A DNA stretch of 64,000 nt from the NCBI RefSeq assembly GCF_900101075.1, contig NZ_FNFY01000005.1:1-64000 (forward strand). The letters are read 5' to 3'. Positions 7,448-16,836 of the stretch are shown here, in pieces. Position numbers and translations under genes: made by a program. Within the stretch, counting starts at the first letter, position 1, and every line of letters begins with the position of its first letter. A model generated the notes under the pieces. The model did no database searches, had not been told where the DNA came from, and saw only the letters and a list, made by a program, of their open reading frames with translations. This DNA is from Lacicoccus qingdaonensis (GTDB lineage Bacteria; Bacillota; Bacilli; Staphylococcales; Salinicoccaceae).

Positions 7448-7782
7448 TATTTTTCAGCCTCCTCAACACGTTCGCCCGATGTGACCATTTTAAGGCCGAT
7501 GACACCGGCCAGCAGTACTGCGATAAATACAAGATTCCATATGGTGAAAGGGTGCCCGAAAATCAGGAAGTCTGTGATGGCCACGCCTGTTGCGCCCAAT
7601 CCGACGAACACCGCGTACGACGTCCCGACGGGCAGTTCCATAGAAGCGATGATCAGCAGATAGAAACTCACATAAATGGCAACCAGGGTGAGGCCCCACT
7701 GCCACCAGTTTTCTGCGTGATTGAGTCCGATAACCCAGCCGACTTCAAAAATGGAAGCGATGATAATTTTAATCCAGTTCAT
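7447..7782 (-). CDS. ykkC: SMR-family guanidinium exporter subunit (YkkC-like)
   Basis: This 111-residue protein begins MNWIKIIIASIFEVGWV, with the SMR glutamate at residue 13, and carries GTSYAVFVGLGATGVAITDF in helix 3. The start at 7782 was preferred because AAAGGA lies about 9 bp upstream. The longer frame begins with TTG at 7800 and would place the ribosome binding site inside the protein. The C-terminus is slightly extended and acidic (SGERVEEAEK). It is the first gene after the guanidine riboswitch and is coupled to the second subunit by a one-base overlap. Confidence 0.88.
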   Translation of the reverse strand: MNWIKIIIASIFEVGWVIGLNHAENWWQWGLTLVAIYVSFYLLIIASMELPVGTSYAVFVGLGATGVAITDFLIFGHPFTIWNLVFIAVLLAGVIGLKMVTSGERVEEAEK

Positions 7783-7807
7783 AAATTCAAATCCTTTCAA
7801 AGGTAAA

Positions 7808-7842
7808 ATAAAAAAACCCGGGAGATTTTAAAATCTCCCAGG
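7808..7842 (-). terminator. Riboswitch expression-platform terminator before ykkC
   Basis: On the minus strand, CCTGGGAGATTTT pairs with AAAATCTCCCGGG and is followed by seven T residues. The left arm shares its GGGAGA with the 3' edge of the guanidine aptamer. Ligand-bound aptamer folding would therefore compete with the terminator. Confidence 0.88.
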
Positions 7843-7917
7843 CTTTTATCCTTCCGTGTCATGAATTGCTTCATGGGTCTACTCTCGGTCCAGGCCAAAC
7901 TGATTGCGGAACCCTAG
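7834..7917 (-). ncRNA. Guanidine-I riboswitch (ykkC-yxkD motif)
   Basis: Reading the minus strand from 7917, the sequence carries the hallmark elements of the ykkC/yxkD class in order: CTAGGGTTCCGC, GGCCTGGACCGAGAG, ACACGG, and GGATAAAAGCCTGGGAGA. This class binds free guanidinium and turns genes on, usually by preventing a terminator. The genes downstream are an SMR pair of the guanidinium exporter type, which agrees with the ligand. The terminator overlapping the aptamer's 3' strand is the visible expression platform. Confidence 0.93.
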
Positions 7918-8067
7918 TAAACTCTTTTCTTCTATTCAATCATATATTAGCACATGAAAATCCGACTATCAAACAGGAGGACTTCCCTAAATTCACCTTC
8001 AGCTGATGGTGTCAGGCCGCCTTTCGTGTACAATGGTTATACCATTCAATTTAGGAGAGTTCCAATT

Positions 8068-8256
8068 ATGCTTACAGAAGTGCTATATACAATATTATTG
8101 ATTTCCATTGCGCTTTTTCTCGTCAGCGGTATGATGACAATACTGCAGTACGGCGGCTATTTTCAGAAACATAAACAGCGATACATAAAATATTTCATTA
8201 TTTTTGCCGGCACCACCATTGTTTTAATGGGTGTGCTCGTCGTCATCAGTCTATGA
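8068..8256 (+). CDS. Small two-helix membrane protein of unknown function
   Basis: The protein is 62 residues: one hydrophobic segment at about 3-26, a basic loop (YFQKHKQRYIKY), and a second hydrophobic segment at about 38-60. The start at 8068 (MLTEVLYTILL) is supported by TAGGAGAG 9 bp upstream. The open frame reaches back to 7954, but without a ribosome binding site and into the region used by the divergent riboswitch transcript. I do not recognise the family. Confidence 0.65.
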   Translation: MLTEVLYTILLISIALFLVSGMMTILQYGGYFQKHKQRYIKYFIIFAGTTIVLMGVLVVISL

Positions 8257-8284
8257 AGCAGGCATGTTGCAGATTTAAGATGAA

Positions 8285-8314
8285 AAAAGAACGCTCAGAT
8301 TTGAGCGTTCTTTT
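8285..8314. terminator. Bidirectional terminator between the small membrane gene and nupC
   Basis: AAAAGAACGCTCA at 8285-8297 pairs with TGAGCGTTCTTTT at 8302-8314. T runs occur on both strands, which suits the convergent genes. Confidence 0.88.
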
Positions 8315-8326
8315 CCATCTTAAATA

Positions 8327-9583
8327 TTAGAAGAAGAAGCCGACGATTGTAGCAGTAAGCAGGCTTACAAGTGACGCACCGTAAACAAGCTTAAGACCGA
8401 ATCTTGCCACTTTATCTCCGCTTTCACCGTGAAGTCCTTTGACGGAACCGGCAATGATACCGATACTGCCGAAGTTGGCAAATGAAATCAGGAATACTGA
8501 AACCATTGCCTGTGTTTTTCTTGATAGATCATCTGCGATGGTCATGAATTCACCGATCGCAACAAATTCGTTCGTAATCAGTTTTGTTGCCATCAGACTT
8601 CCTGCAGTCTGTGCCTCATCCCAGGGAATACCGATGAGGAATGCGATCGGCATGAAGATATACCCAAGAATATCCTGGAACGTCAGGCTGCTTCCCGGTA
8701 TGAGCAGGAACAGCTGGTTCAGGAGACCGATCAGGGCAATGAAACCGATAAGCATTGCGGCAACAACAAGTACTACTTTTCCGCCATCGATGATGTAATC
8801 ACCAAGTACCTGAAAGAAAGACTTGCCTTTCTCAGGGTTCGTTGAAATTTCTACACCGGTATCATTGATCTCTTCCTCATATGGATTGATGATGTGGACG
8901 ATGATGTAAATACCAAGAAAATTAAGAACGATGGCGATGATGACGAACTGTGGTTCAAGCATCGTAAAGAACGCACCGACAATTGATAATGAAATGGAAC
9001 TCATTGCCTGTGCAGCCAGTGTATACATTCTCTGCGTTGTCATTTTCGGCAGAACGTTTTTAAGTGAAATGAAAACTTCGGACTGACCGAGGAACATTGA
9101 TGCTGCACCGTTGTATGATTCGATGTAAGGCATGCCTGTAATTCTTGTCATCAGTATACCGATGCCTTTAATGATCAAAGGTAGTACTCTTGTGTAGGAA
9201 AGAATACCGATTATTGCACTGATGAAGATGATCGGAATCAATACGTTGAAGAAGAATACGTTGAACGCCAATCCGTCTTCACTGTTATATAAAACCTGCT
9301 CACCAGCTGCTCCGGACTCTGTAGATAATGACATCAGATCGCCGAATACGAACTGTCCGCCTTCAGCGGCAAAACCGAGAAGATGATTGAATGCCTCTGC
9401 CAGCCATCCGATAAATGTCTGGCCCCAAGTAGTGTTCAGGAACAGGAATGCGAAGAATAGCTGTAAAGCGAGTAATATAAGTATATTCTTCCATTTTTTA
9501 AATGAAAGTTTTTTGTTGCTGCTCGCAATCCATGCCAGGAACATTGTGAATAGTATACCGACTATTCCCATTAAAATACCCAT
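8327..9583 (-). CDS. nupC: Concentrative nucleoside transporter, NupC family
   Basis: At 418 residues this is the usual length for bacterial CNT/NupC transporters, which import nucleosides with a proton or sodium ion. Visible family features are the N-terminal helices, FNVFFFNVLIPIIFISAIIG near residue 107, the GQSEVFISLKNVLPKMT core near 165, and SLMATKLITNEFVAIGEF near 330. AATCCTCC on the plus strand is the ribosome binding site just before ATG. A near-perfect cre site lies about 106 bp upstream next to a TATAAT on the minus strand. Catabolite repression by CcpA is therefore likely. Confidence 0.92.
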   Translation of the reverse strand: MGILMGIVGILFTMFLAWIASSNKKLSFKKWKNILILLALQLFFAFLFLNTTWGQTFIGWLAEAFNHLLGFAAEGGQFVFGDLMSLSTESGAAGEQVLYNSEDGLAFNVFFFNVLIPIIFISAIIGILSYTRVLPLIIKGIGILMTRITGMPYIESYNGAASMFLGQSEVFISLKNVLPKMTTQRMYTLAAQAMSSISLSIVGAFFTMLEPQFVIIAIVLNFLGIYIIVHIINPYEEEINDTGVEISTNPEKGKSFFQVLGDYIIDGGKVVLVVAAMLIGFIALIGLLNQLFLLIPGSSLTFQDILGYIFMPIAFLIGIPWDEAQTAGSLMATKLITNEFVAIGEFMTIADDLSRKTQAMVSVFLISFANFGSIGIIAGSVKGLHGESGDKVARFGLKLVYGASLVSLLTATIVGFFF

Positions 9584-9688
9584 AAATAATCCTCCAAAAA
9601 ATAAATTATGTGCTGTGTCTATGTATATGCATCTCTAGAAATACATTATAAAGTATATAAGACTGAAACGCGATACTGAATCATTATA

Positions 9689-9704
9689 ATGCAAACGTTT
9701 ACAA
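9689..9704. promoter_or_regulatory. CcpA cre site upstream of nupC
   Basis: ATGCAAACGTTTACAA fits the consensus WTGNAARCGNWWWCAW at every position. On the minus strand it overlaps the region of a TATAAT element at 9690-9685, so bound CcpA would block nupC transcription. It lies some 35 bp upstream of the ctsR -35 box and might also affect ctsR. Confidence 0.75.
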
Positions 9705-9738
9705 AAATAAAGGGTAACTTTATTTTTAAACAAGAAAT

Positions 9739-9767
9739 TTGCCAAATTTCCAGACAGAATGTATACT
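9739..9767 (+). promoter_or_regulatory. Sigma-A promoter of the ctsR operon
   Basis: TTGCCA at 9739-9744 and TATACT at 9762-9767 are separated by 17 bp. The CtsR operator follows directly over the expected transcript start. Confidence 0.8.
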
Positions 9768-9769
9768 TT

Positions 9770-9786
9770 AGTCAAAGAAGGTCAAA
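9770..9786 (+). promoter_or_regulatory. CtsR operator (heptad direct repeat)
   Basis: AGTCAAA-GAA-GGTCAAA matches the CtsR box, a direct repeat of GGTCAAA with a 3-bp spacer. It sits just downstream of the -10 box, where CtsR would repress its own operon until heat or protein damage relieves it. Confidence 0.9.
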
Positions 9787-9798
9787 AGAGGTGATAGC

Positions 9799-10266
9799 AT
9801 GCGTAATATGTCAGATATTATCGAACAATATTTGAAGGAATTACTCGCAGCTTCCGACGGCGAAGTCGTCGAAATCAAGCGTGCCTTTATTGCTGAAAAA
9901 TTTGACTGTGTCCCGTCCCAGCTGAACTATGTAATCAAAACAAGGTTTACCAATGAACATGGTTATATGGTAGAGAGTAAGCGCGGCGGCGGCGGATATA
10001 TACGAATCACTAAAGTTGAGACACATTCAAAGTCAGAATATCTCGCTCATTTGAAAAATCTGATAGGTCCCGCGTTAAGCCAGCAAAATGCACAGCATAT
10101 TGTGCAGTCAATGTTTGAAAATGACGTGATTACCCTTAAAGAGGGCAAAATCATCAATGCTGCTCTGGACAGGGAGAGCCTAATGATAGAACTGCCTTTC
10201 AGGGATCAGCTCAGAGCGAAAATCTTACTTAGCATAATCGACGTCATCTTATACACCGAGGAGTGA
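9799..10266 (+). CDS. ctsR: CtsR, transcriptional repressor of class III heat-shock genes
   Basis: This 155-residue protein opens MRNMSDIIEQYLKELL. Its N-terminal winged helix-turn-helix includes CVPSQLNYVIKTRF near residue 37 and the glycine-rich wing ESKRGGGGYIRI near 60, which senses heat. The C-terminal four-helix part mediates dimerisation and McsB contact. It represses the ctsR-mcsA-mcsB-clpC operon through the operator at 9770. GAGGTGATAGC precedes the ATG. mcsA begins 4 bp after its stop. Confidence 0.97.
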   Translation: MRNMSDIIEQYLKELLAASDGEVVEIKRAFIAEKFDCVPSQLNYVIKTRFTNEHGYMVESKRGGGGYIRITKVETHSKSEYLAHLKNLIGPALSQQNAQHIVQSMFENDVITLKEGKIINAALDRESLMIELPFRDQLRAKILLSIIDVILYTEE

Positions 10267-10270
10267 TTAT

Positions 10271-10792
10271 ATGATTTGTGAATCATGCCAGGAGAATGAA
10301 GCGACTGTCCATATAACGACAGGCAGTGGCTTGAACAAAACAGAAAGATATTTATGTGAAGTTTGTGCCAATAAGTCGTTTTCCGGTCAATTTTCAAGTT
10401 TCCAGGACGATTCGTTCAATATTCATCAGCTCTTACAGTCGCTGTCGGCGCAGCAGCCGTTCACTTCCCATAAGCAACAGAAAAAACACTGTGAAAACTG
10501 CGGTTCGACTGTCGAATCGATACTTAAAAACGGGAAGTTCGGGTGTGCTGAATGTTATGAAACGTTCAGCGAGAAAAGCAATGAGATAATCACTAAAGTA
10601 CAGCTGTTTCAAACTGAGCACAACGGTAAGATTCCTCAGAAATCTTCAGCTTACATCAAAGTCAAAAAGGAAATCGAGCAGCTGCGTGCGGAACTTTCCG
10701 GACTCGTTGAAGAGCAGGCGTTTGAAGAAGCGGCAGTAGTGCGTGATCAGATCAAATCATTGGAAGCGGGTGATGGCAATGGGAAAGATTAG
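10271..10792 (+). CDS. mcsA: McsA, activator of the McsB arginine kinase
   Basis: The 173-residue protein has two CxxC zinc-binding sites per module: CESC and CEVC near residues 3-30, CENC and CAEC near 75-95. A C-terminal UVR motif (EIEQLRAELSGLVEEQAFEEAAVVRDQI) resembles the one in UvrB/UvrC and in the ClpC middle domain. McsA binds and activates McsB, and in Staphylococcus it is linked to metal and oxidative stress sensing. Its 3' end overlaps mcsB by 14 bp. Confidence 0.95.
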   Translation: MICESCQENEATVHITTGSGLNKTERYLCEVCANKSFSGQFSSFQDDSFNIHQLLQSLSAQQPFTSHKQQKKHCENCGSTVESILKNGKFGCAECYETFSEKSNEIITKVQLFQTEHNGKIPQKSSAYIKVKKEIEQLRAELSGLVEEQAFEEAAVVRDQIKSLEAGDGNGKD

Positions 10793-11801
10793 TCCGTGGG
10801 TCAGCCAGGCAAAAGAAATACCTGTTGAAATGTCATCTAGAATACGTCTCGCCAGAAACGTCCGTGAACTGCCGTTTCCCCACCTGGTGGAAGACGATGA
10901 AATGTCCGGAGTGATTGAGACTTTGAATGATACACTGGATGATTTTAACCGGATCGACCTTGAAGAGTTGAAATTCGAAGACAAGGCGCTGCTGGTCGAG
11001 AAGCATCTCATCAGCCCGCTGTTTACGAAACGCGGCCGTTTGAGTTATATCAATGGAGACGAATCAGTTTCGATCATGGTCAATGAAGAGGATCACATCA
11101 GGATACAGGCGATGGGGGCGGAACTTTCCCTGGATGAACTTTATGAGAATGCATCTTCACTCGATGATCGCCTGGAAAGCAGGCTCGATTACGCGTTTGA
11201 TGATAAGTATGGATTTCTGACAGCCTGTCCGACGAATATAGGTACAGGACTCAGGGCATCGGTCATGCTTCATCTGCCTGCCTTGTCGCTCGGAAACAGG
11301 ATTCAAAGAGTATCCAACAATCTGAACCGGTTTGGCTTTACCCTCCGCGGGATATACGGCGAAGGCTCGGTGCCGCTCGGACATATATATCAGCTGTCCA
11401 ATCAGCTGACGCTTGGACAGTCCGAAGAGGATATCATCAAAAGCTTGAACGAACTTAAAGCAAGGATTATAGAAGAAGAGATAGAGATGCGCTCAATCAT
11501 GCATAACGAACATCTAATAAAAGCCAAAGATTCAATATTTCGTTCATACGGCATACTTAAGCATGCATATACGATATCATTGAAAGAGGCTGCCAATCAT
11601 TTGAGCAATATTAAACTGGGTGTGGATCTCGGCTTCCTCCCTGAAAATACAATCAGATTCCAGGAGCTTGTTCAGCTGATTCAACCCGCATTCATCAAAA
11701 TGCGTTTAAACAGCCTGGATAAAGAGTATGTATCACTAGAGAGGGCAGTTGCAGAAGAACGTGCAACATTACTACGCGAACACATAGGAGGGACTATATA
11801 A
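10779..11801 (+). CDS. mcsB: McsB, protein arginine kinase
   Basis: The 340-residue product is a phosphagen-kinase fold enzyme that phosphorylates arginines in damaged proteins so that ClpC-ClpP can degrade them. The nucleotide-binding motif MSSRIRLARN is near residue 19, LTACPTNIGTGLRASVMLHLP near 146, and the RGIYGEGS loop near 191. The start at 10779 (MGKISPW) was chosen because GGGTGAT lies 4 bp before it; ATG at 10773 is too close to that site. It overlaps mcsA and abuts clpC with no gap. Confidence 0.95.
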   Translation: MGKISPWVSQAKEIPVEMSSRIRLARNVRELPFPHLVEDDEMSGVIETLNDTLDDFNRIDLEELKFEDKALLVEKHLISPLFTKRGRLSYINGDESVSIMVNEEDHIRIQAMGAELSLDELYENASSLDDRLESRLDYAFDDKYGFLTACPTNIGTGLRASVMLHLPALSLGNRIQRVSNNLNRFGFTLRGIYGEGSVPLGHIYQLSNQLTLGQSEEDIIKSLNELKARIIEEEIEMRSIMHNEHLIKAKDSIFRSYGILKHAYTISLKEAANHLSNIKLGVDLGFLPENTIRFQELVQLIQPAFIKMRLNSLDKEYVSLERAVAEERATLLREHIGGTI

Positions 11802-14249
11802 ATGTTATTTGGAAGGTTGACAGAAAGAGCACAGAAAGTGCTTGCTTATGCACAGGAAGAGGCAATCAGCCTGAAGCATTCGAATATTGGAACAGAACAT
11901 TTGCTACTTGGACTGATAAAAGAAAAAGAAGGTATCGCTGCCAAAGTGTTATCAAGCTTCAATATCAGTGAAGACAACGTCCGTGATGAAGTCTTCAACC
12001 TGATCAATGAAGGTGACGATGCAACAGCATCCATAAGATATACGCCACGTGCCAAAAAAGTGATTGAACTGTCCATGGATGAGGCCCGCAAACTGCATCA
12101 CAATTTTGTCGGAACTGAGCATCTGCTGCTCGGACTGATCCGTGAAAGCGAAGGTGTCGCTGCGCGTGTCCTCGCCAACCTGGATCTCAATATTACAAAA
12201 GCCCGTGCTTCAGTCATCAAAATGCTGGGCAACCCTGAAACGCTTCAGGGCAAAGATCCTCAAAAGAAAGATAATAATACTCCGACATTGGATTCACTCG
12301 CAAGAGATCTGACTGAAATTGCCCGTGAAGACCAATTGGATCCGGTCATCGGCCGTTCAAAGGAAATCACGCGAGTGATTGAAGTATTATCCCGCCGTAC
12401 AAAAAATAATCCGGTGCTGATCGGTGAACCGGGTGTTGGTAAAACGGCGATTGCCGAAGGGCTTGCACAGTCAATCGTGAAAAATGAAGTCCCTGAAACT
12501 TTAAAGGATAAACGTGTCATGTCACTGGATATGGGTACGGTTGTCGCAGGTACGAAATATCGCGGTGAATTCGAAGAGCGTATGAAAAAAGTGATGGAGG
12601 AAATCCATAAAGCAGGTAATGTGGTTTTATTCATAGATGAACTGCACACACTGATCGGCGCAGGCGGTGCCGAAGGTGCCATCGATGCTTCGAACATTCT
12701 AAAACCGGCGCTTGCCCGCGGTGAGCTGCAGTGTATCGGTGCCACGACGCTTGAAGAGTACCGCAAGCATATAGAAAAAGACGCTGCACTCGAACGCCGC
12801 TTCCAGCCGGTTCAGGTGGATGAGCCGAGTGTCGAGGATACTGTATTGATTCTTAAAGGTTTAAGGGATAAGTATGAAGCGCACCACAGAATCAATATAA
12901 CGGATGAAGCGCTGGATTCGGCAGCAAAAATGAGTGCCCGCTATATCCAGGACCGTTTCCTGCCGGACAAGGCGATTGATATGATTGACGAAGCGTCTTC
13001 AAAAGTCAGACTGCGCAGCTATACTTCGCCGCCGGATCTGAAAGATCTGGAAAGCAAGCTTGAAGCGGTCAAGAAAGAGAAAAATGCTGCTGTCCAAAGC
13101 CAGGAGTTTGAATCAGCGGCAAACTATAGAGACCAGCAGTCGAAACTTGAAAAACAATTGAAAGAAAAGCAGGACAATTGGAAGAAAGAACAGGGCCAGG
13201 CATCACAGTCTGTGACGCAGGGTGATATAGAAGTGGTCATCAGTGGTATTACAGGCATCCCGCTTTCCAAGATTGCAGAAGGTGAGTCTGAACGTCTGTT
13301 GAACCTGGAATCCATTCTGCATGGCAGAGTGATTGGACAGGAAGAAGCGGTTAAATCGATTTCCAAAGCGGTCCGACGTGCAAGAGCAGGTCTTAAAGAT
13401 CCGAAGCGTCCGATCGGAAGCTTCATCTTCCTTGGACCGACAGGTGTCGGTAAGACTGAACTTGCCCGTTCACTGAGTGAAACGATGTTCGGTGAAGAGG
13501 ATGCGATGATCCGTGTGGACATGAGTGAGTACATGGAGAAACATTCCATCTCCAGACTGGTCGGTTCACCTCCGGGTTACGTCGGTTATGATGACGGCGG
13601 CCAGCTGACTGAGAAAGTCCGCAGAAAACCTTATTCACTCATACTGTTCGATGAGATTGAGAAAGCGCACCCTGATGTTTTCAATATGCTGCTGCAGGTA
13701 TTGGACGACGGACGTCTGACGGACGCCAACGGGCGTACTGTAGATTTCAGAAACACAATCATCGTCATGACTTCGAACGTCGGGGCCCAGGAACTTAGAG
13801 ACCGTAAGTTCGCAGGGTTCGGTACGACATCGGATTCGAATGCACAGGATTACGATACGATCAAGAGTACGATGATGAAAGAGTTGAAAGAGACTTTCAG
13901 ACCTGAATTCATCAACCGTGTGGATGACATCATCGTCTTCCATAGTCTCGAAAAAGAGCACTTGACGGAAATCGTCTCACTGATGATTGAAGAGCTGCAG
14001 GAGAGACTGATTGACCAGAATATCAATATTGAGGTCACTGACAAAGCAAAAGCGCAAATCACCGAAGATGGATATGATCCTGAATATGGTGCAAGACCCC
14101 TTGCGCGCAGCATTCAGAAGAATATCGAAGATACTTTAAGTGAAGCGCTGCTGTCAGGTGCAGACTTTGAAAATAAAGTGGTCGTCGTCGATTATAAGAA
14201 TAAGGAATTCACAGTGGATACGAAGAAAAAAGAAACGGTCAAAAAATAA
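11802..14249 (+). CDS. clpC: ClpC, Hsp100 AAA+ unfoldase of the Clp protease
   Basis: The product has 815 residues. The N-terminal repeat domain occupies roughly 1-145. The first AAA+ module has Walker A GEPGVGKT at about 208, the UVR-containing middle domain lies around 415-470, and the second AAA+ module has Walker A GPTGVGKT at about 545. The C-terminal D2 small domain contains [13 protein letters not shown]. ClpC unfolds arginine-phosphorylated and adaptor-delivered substrates for ClpP. ATG follows directly after the mcsB stop and uses AGGAGGG inside mcsB. It is the last gene of the CtsR operon and has a terminator. Confidence 0.98.
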   Translation: MLFGRLTERAQKVLAYAQEEAISLKHSNIGTEHLLLGLIKEKEGIAAKVLSSFNISEDNVRDEVFNLINEGDDATASIRYTPRAKKVIELSMDEARKLHHNFVGTEHLLLGLIRESEGVAARVLANLDLNITKARASVIKMLGNPETLQGKDPQKKDNNTPTLDSLARDLTEIAREDQLDPVIGRSKEITRVIEVLSRRTKNNPVLIGEPGVGKTAIAEGLAQSIVKNEVPETLKDKRVMSLDMGTVVAGTKYRGEFEERMKKVMEEIHKAGNVVLFIDELHTLIGAGGAEGAIDASNILKPALARGELQCIGATTLEEYRKHIEKDAALERRFQPVQVDEPSVEDTVLILKGLRDKYEAHHRINITDEALDSAAKMSARYIQDRFLPDKAIDMIDEASSKVRLRSYTSPPDLKDLESKLEAVKKEKNAAVQSQEFESAANYRDQQSKLEKQLKEKQDNWKKEQGQASQSVTQGDIEVVISGITGIPLSKIAEGESERLLNLESILHGRVIGQEEAVKSISKAVRRARAGLKDPKRPIGSFIFLGPTGVGKTELARSLSETMFGEEDAMIRVDMSEYMEKHSISRLVGSPPGYVGYDDGGQLTEKVRRKPYSLILFDEIEKAHPDVFNMLLQVLDDGRLTDANGRTVDFRNTIIVMTSNVGAQELRDRKFAGFGTTSDSNAQDYDTIKSTMMKELKETFRPEFINRVDDIIVFHSLEKEHLTEIVSLMIEELQERLIDQNINIEVTDKAKAQITEDGYDPEYGARPLARSIQKNIEDTLSEALLSGADFENKVVVVDYKNKEFTVDTKKKETVKK

Positions 14250-14257
14250 TTTCAGAA

Positions 14258-14293
14258 AGCCCAAATCGCATGTTGGTTTGGGCTGTTCTGTTT
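14258..14293 (+). terminator. Terminator of the ctsR-clpC operon
   Basis: AGCCCAAA at 14258-14265 pairs with TTTGGGCT at 14277-14284, followed by GTTCTGTTTT. The T stretch is interrupted but adequate. Confidence 0.7.
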
Positions 14294-14380
14294 TAATTTC
14301 ACTTATAGATTCCACACTTTAAAATCTTTCTAAATAGTAATACAATGATAAAGAGAACAGACTGGGGGAAGCTGTCAAAT

Positions 14381-15751
14381 ATGGCGAAAACTAAAAATGT
14401 CTTTGAATGTATGGCATGTGGATATGAAACACCCAAGTGGATGGGGAAATGTCCGAGCTGCGGTGCGTGGAATCAGATGGAAGAAAAATTGATACATAAA
14501 GAAACGAAGGGCCGGGGCACCCTCGGCAAACAGGAGCCGGAGAAAAGCAATCGGCCGGTGAAATTGAATAATGTCAAAAAGACGTTTACACCAAGAACAA
14601 TGACAAAAAGCGGAGAGTTCGACCGTGTCCTCGGCGGAGGTATTGTGAACGGCTCTCTGATACTCATCGGCGGCGACCCGGGTATCGGGAAATCGACGAT
14701 TCTGCTCCAGACTGCATTAACACTGTCAGAAGAGCATGAAGTGTTATATGTTTCCGGAGAGGAATCACTGGAACAGATCAAGCTACGGGCGGACAGGCTG
14801 GAAGAGGCAAGTGAAAATCTCAACGTCTATTGCGAAACGAACCTCTATTACATCCACGATGAAATCAAAAAATCAAAACCTGATTTTCTGATCATAGACT
14901 CCATCCAGACGATATTCCATCCGGATATTACAAGTGCGCCGGGCAGTGTTTCACAGGTAAGGGAATGTACACAGAGTCTGATGAATATCGCCAAAGGTGA
15001 AAACATTGCAACGTTCATCGTCGGCCATGTGACAAAAGAAGGGCAGATCGCAGGGCCGCGTCTTCTTGAACATATGGTGGACACCGTTCTTTATTTCGAA
15101 GGTGACCAGCACCATACGTTCCGTATTTTAAGGGCTGTTAAAAACCGTTTTGGATCGACAAATGAGATGGGCATATTCGAAATGAAGAATACCGGTCTGA
15201 AAGAAGTGTTGAATCCTTCTGAAATCTTCCTGGAAGAACGCTCTAAAAATACACCGGGTTCGGCAATTGTTGCGACTATGGAAGGTACCAGGGCGATGCT
15301 TGTCGAAGTGCAGGCGCTTGTGACACCGACCCATTTTCACAACCCAAGGCGTATGGCAACGGGAATTGACCAGAACCGGCTGTCACTATTGATGGCTGTT
15401 CTGGAAAAGAGCGGCGGTTATCTGATGCAGCAGCACGATGCTTACATCAAAGTAGCAGGCGGTGTGAAACTGGAGGAACCGGCCGTGGATTTGAGTGTCA
15501 TCATCAGCATTGCTTCAAGCTTTAAGAATAAGGAAGTGCGCGGAGATGACTGCTTTATCGGTGAAGTGGGCTTAACAGGCGAGGTGAGGCGTGTAACCAA
15601 AATAGAATCACGTCTGCAGGAAGCTGCCAAGCTTGGATTTAAGCGGGCGATTGTTCCAAAAGCCAGCCTGTCCGGCATCCAGCTGCCGGAAGGTTTGAAG
15701 GTTCTCGGTGTGACCGACCTTGGGCAGGCGATCAAGTACGCTTTTAACTAA
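14381..15751 (+). CDS. radA: RadA (Sms), DNA repair and branch-migration ATPase
   Basis: The protein has 456 residues from [16 protein letters not shown]; the open frame extends upstream but homologues start here. It has an N-terminal C4 zinc finger (CMACGYE and CPSCGAWN), a RecA-like core with Walker [11 protein letters not shown] near residue 102, the RadA-specific KNRFGS motif near 260, and a Lon-like C-terminal domain ending in an AIK(Y/H)AF tail. RadA processes recombination intermediates and promotes strand exchange. The gene usually follows clpC in Bacilli, as it does here. Confidence 0.96.
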   Translation: MAKTKNVFECMACGYETPKWMGKCPSCGAWNQMEEKLIHKETKGRGTLGKQEPEKSNRPVKLNNVKKTFTPRTMTKSGEFDRVLGGGIVNGSLILIGGDPGIGKSTILLQTALTLSEEHEVLYVSGEESLEQIKLRADRLEEASENLNVYCETNLYYIHDEIKKSKPDFLIIDSIQTIFHPDITSAPGSVSQVRECTQSLMNIAKGENIATFIVGHVTKEGQIAGPRLLEHMVDTVLYFEGDQHHTFRILRAVKNRFGSTNEMGIFEMKNTGLKEVLNPSEIFLEERSKNTPGSAIVATMEGTRAMLVEVQALVTPTHFHNPRRMATGIDQNRLSLLMAVLEKSGGYLMQQHDAYIKVAGGVKLEEPAVDLSVIISIASSFKNKEVRGDDCFIGEVGLTGEVRRVTKIESRLQEAAKLGFKRAIVPKASLSGIQLPEGLKVLGVTDLGQAIKYAFN

Positions 15752-15784
15752 AGGGATGAAAATCAGTATGAGGAGGTGAAAGTT

Positions 15785-16834
15785 ATGTTGAGATACTTAT
15801 TGTATATTTTATACTTTTTATGTGGTGTATCACTCGGTGTATGGCTGTTTCCGGATCTGATCTCCGTACTGCCTGTCAATCTGCCTGCAATACTGAATAA
15901 CGCACTTATTCATGCGCTGGTCGGCGGACTGCTTTTTTTAACCATATTCTACTGGTCCATTGATAAAGTCGAGCAGTTGATCCGCAAGGGTGAAGGCATC
16001 ATTTTAAACAGGAATCTGCCTGAAATAATATTTGCCACATTGGGTATGGTCATCGGACTTGTGGTTGCTGTCTTAATATCATTATTATTAAATACATTGA
16101 ATATACCGATCGTGAGCGAAGTCGTATCCTTTGCACTGGCAATTATTTTAGGCTACCTGGGCTTCCAGATTGGCATGAAAAAACATAACGAAGTGCTGGA
16201 ACTGCTGCCGAAGCAAAATGACAAAGAACAAAATGAAGGGCCCCGCGGGCAAAAAAAGCTGCTTGATACGAGTGCGATCATAGACGGGCGCATCGTCGAT
16301 GTTGTAAAAACAGGTTTTATAGAAGGAGAACTGGCCGTCCCACAGTTCGTACTGGACGAATTGCAGCTGATTGCAGATTCGACGGACTCCATGAAAAGAG
16401 ACCGCGGACAGAGAGGTTTGGAGATGCTGCATGATTTGCAGGAGAGTTCCGAGAATGTCAACGTCCAGCCGGTCAGTTACGATAAGCTGGATGTTGACCA
16501 CCAGCTGGTCCAGCTGGCAAAAGAAGAAAATGCCGCACTGATTACAACCGATTACAATCTGAACCGTGTATGCCAGGTCCATAATATTAAAGTTTTAAAT
16601 GTCAATGAACTGTCGGATGCGATCAAGCTGATCATCAAGCAGGGAGACACACTGGACATCATGGTGACCAAACACGGCAAAGAGGAAGACCAGGGTGTCG
16701 GCTATCTCGATGATGGTACAATGGTTGTTATCGAAGATGGCAGAAAACTGGTGAATCAGACTGTCAGCGTAGAAGTGACAAGTGTGCTGCAGACCAATTC
16801 AGGACGCATTATCTTTACTAAGAAAGAGAGTTAA
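15785..16834 (+). CDS. PIN-TRAM domain membrane protein (YacL family)
   Basis: The protein has 349 residues. Four membrane helices occupy about 1-135, a charged linker follows, then a PIN nuclease-like domain starting LLDTSAIIDGRIVDV near residue 160 and a C-terminal TRAM domain with VGYLDDGTMVVIEDG. PIN domains cut RNA using clustered aspartates; those at DTS, DRG and TTDYN are present. GTG at 15776 opens the frame, but AGGAGGTGAAAG places the start at ATG 15785. The conserved position between radA and ispD is standard in Bacilli. The biological substrate is not established. Confidence 0.92.
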   Translation: MLRYLLYILYFLCGVSLGVWLFPDLISVLPVNLPAILNNALIHALVGGLLFLTIFYWSIDKVEQLIRKGEGIILNRNLPEIIFATLGMVIGLVVAVLISLLLNTLNIPIVSEVVSFALAIILGYLGFQIGMKKHNEVLELLPKQNDKEQNEGPRGQKKLLDTSAIIDGRIVDVVKTGFIEGELAVPQFVLDELQLIADSTDSMKRDRGQRGLEMLHDLQESSENVNVQPVSYDKLDVDHQLVQLAKEENAALITTDYNLNRVCQVHNIKVLNVNELSDAIKLIIKQGDTLDIMVTKHGKEEDQGVGYLDDGTMVVIEDGRKLVNQTVSVEVTSVLQTNSGRIIFTKKES

Positions 16835-16836
16835 TT

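Noticed and set aside
7954-8067. N-terminal extension of the 62-residue membrane protein gene
   Set aside because: No ribosome binding site at the upstream ATG and a clear one before ATG 8068; the extension is polar and unlike a natural leader.
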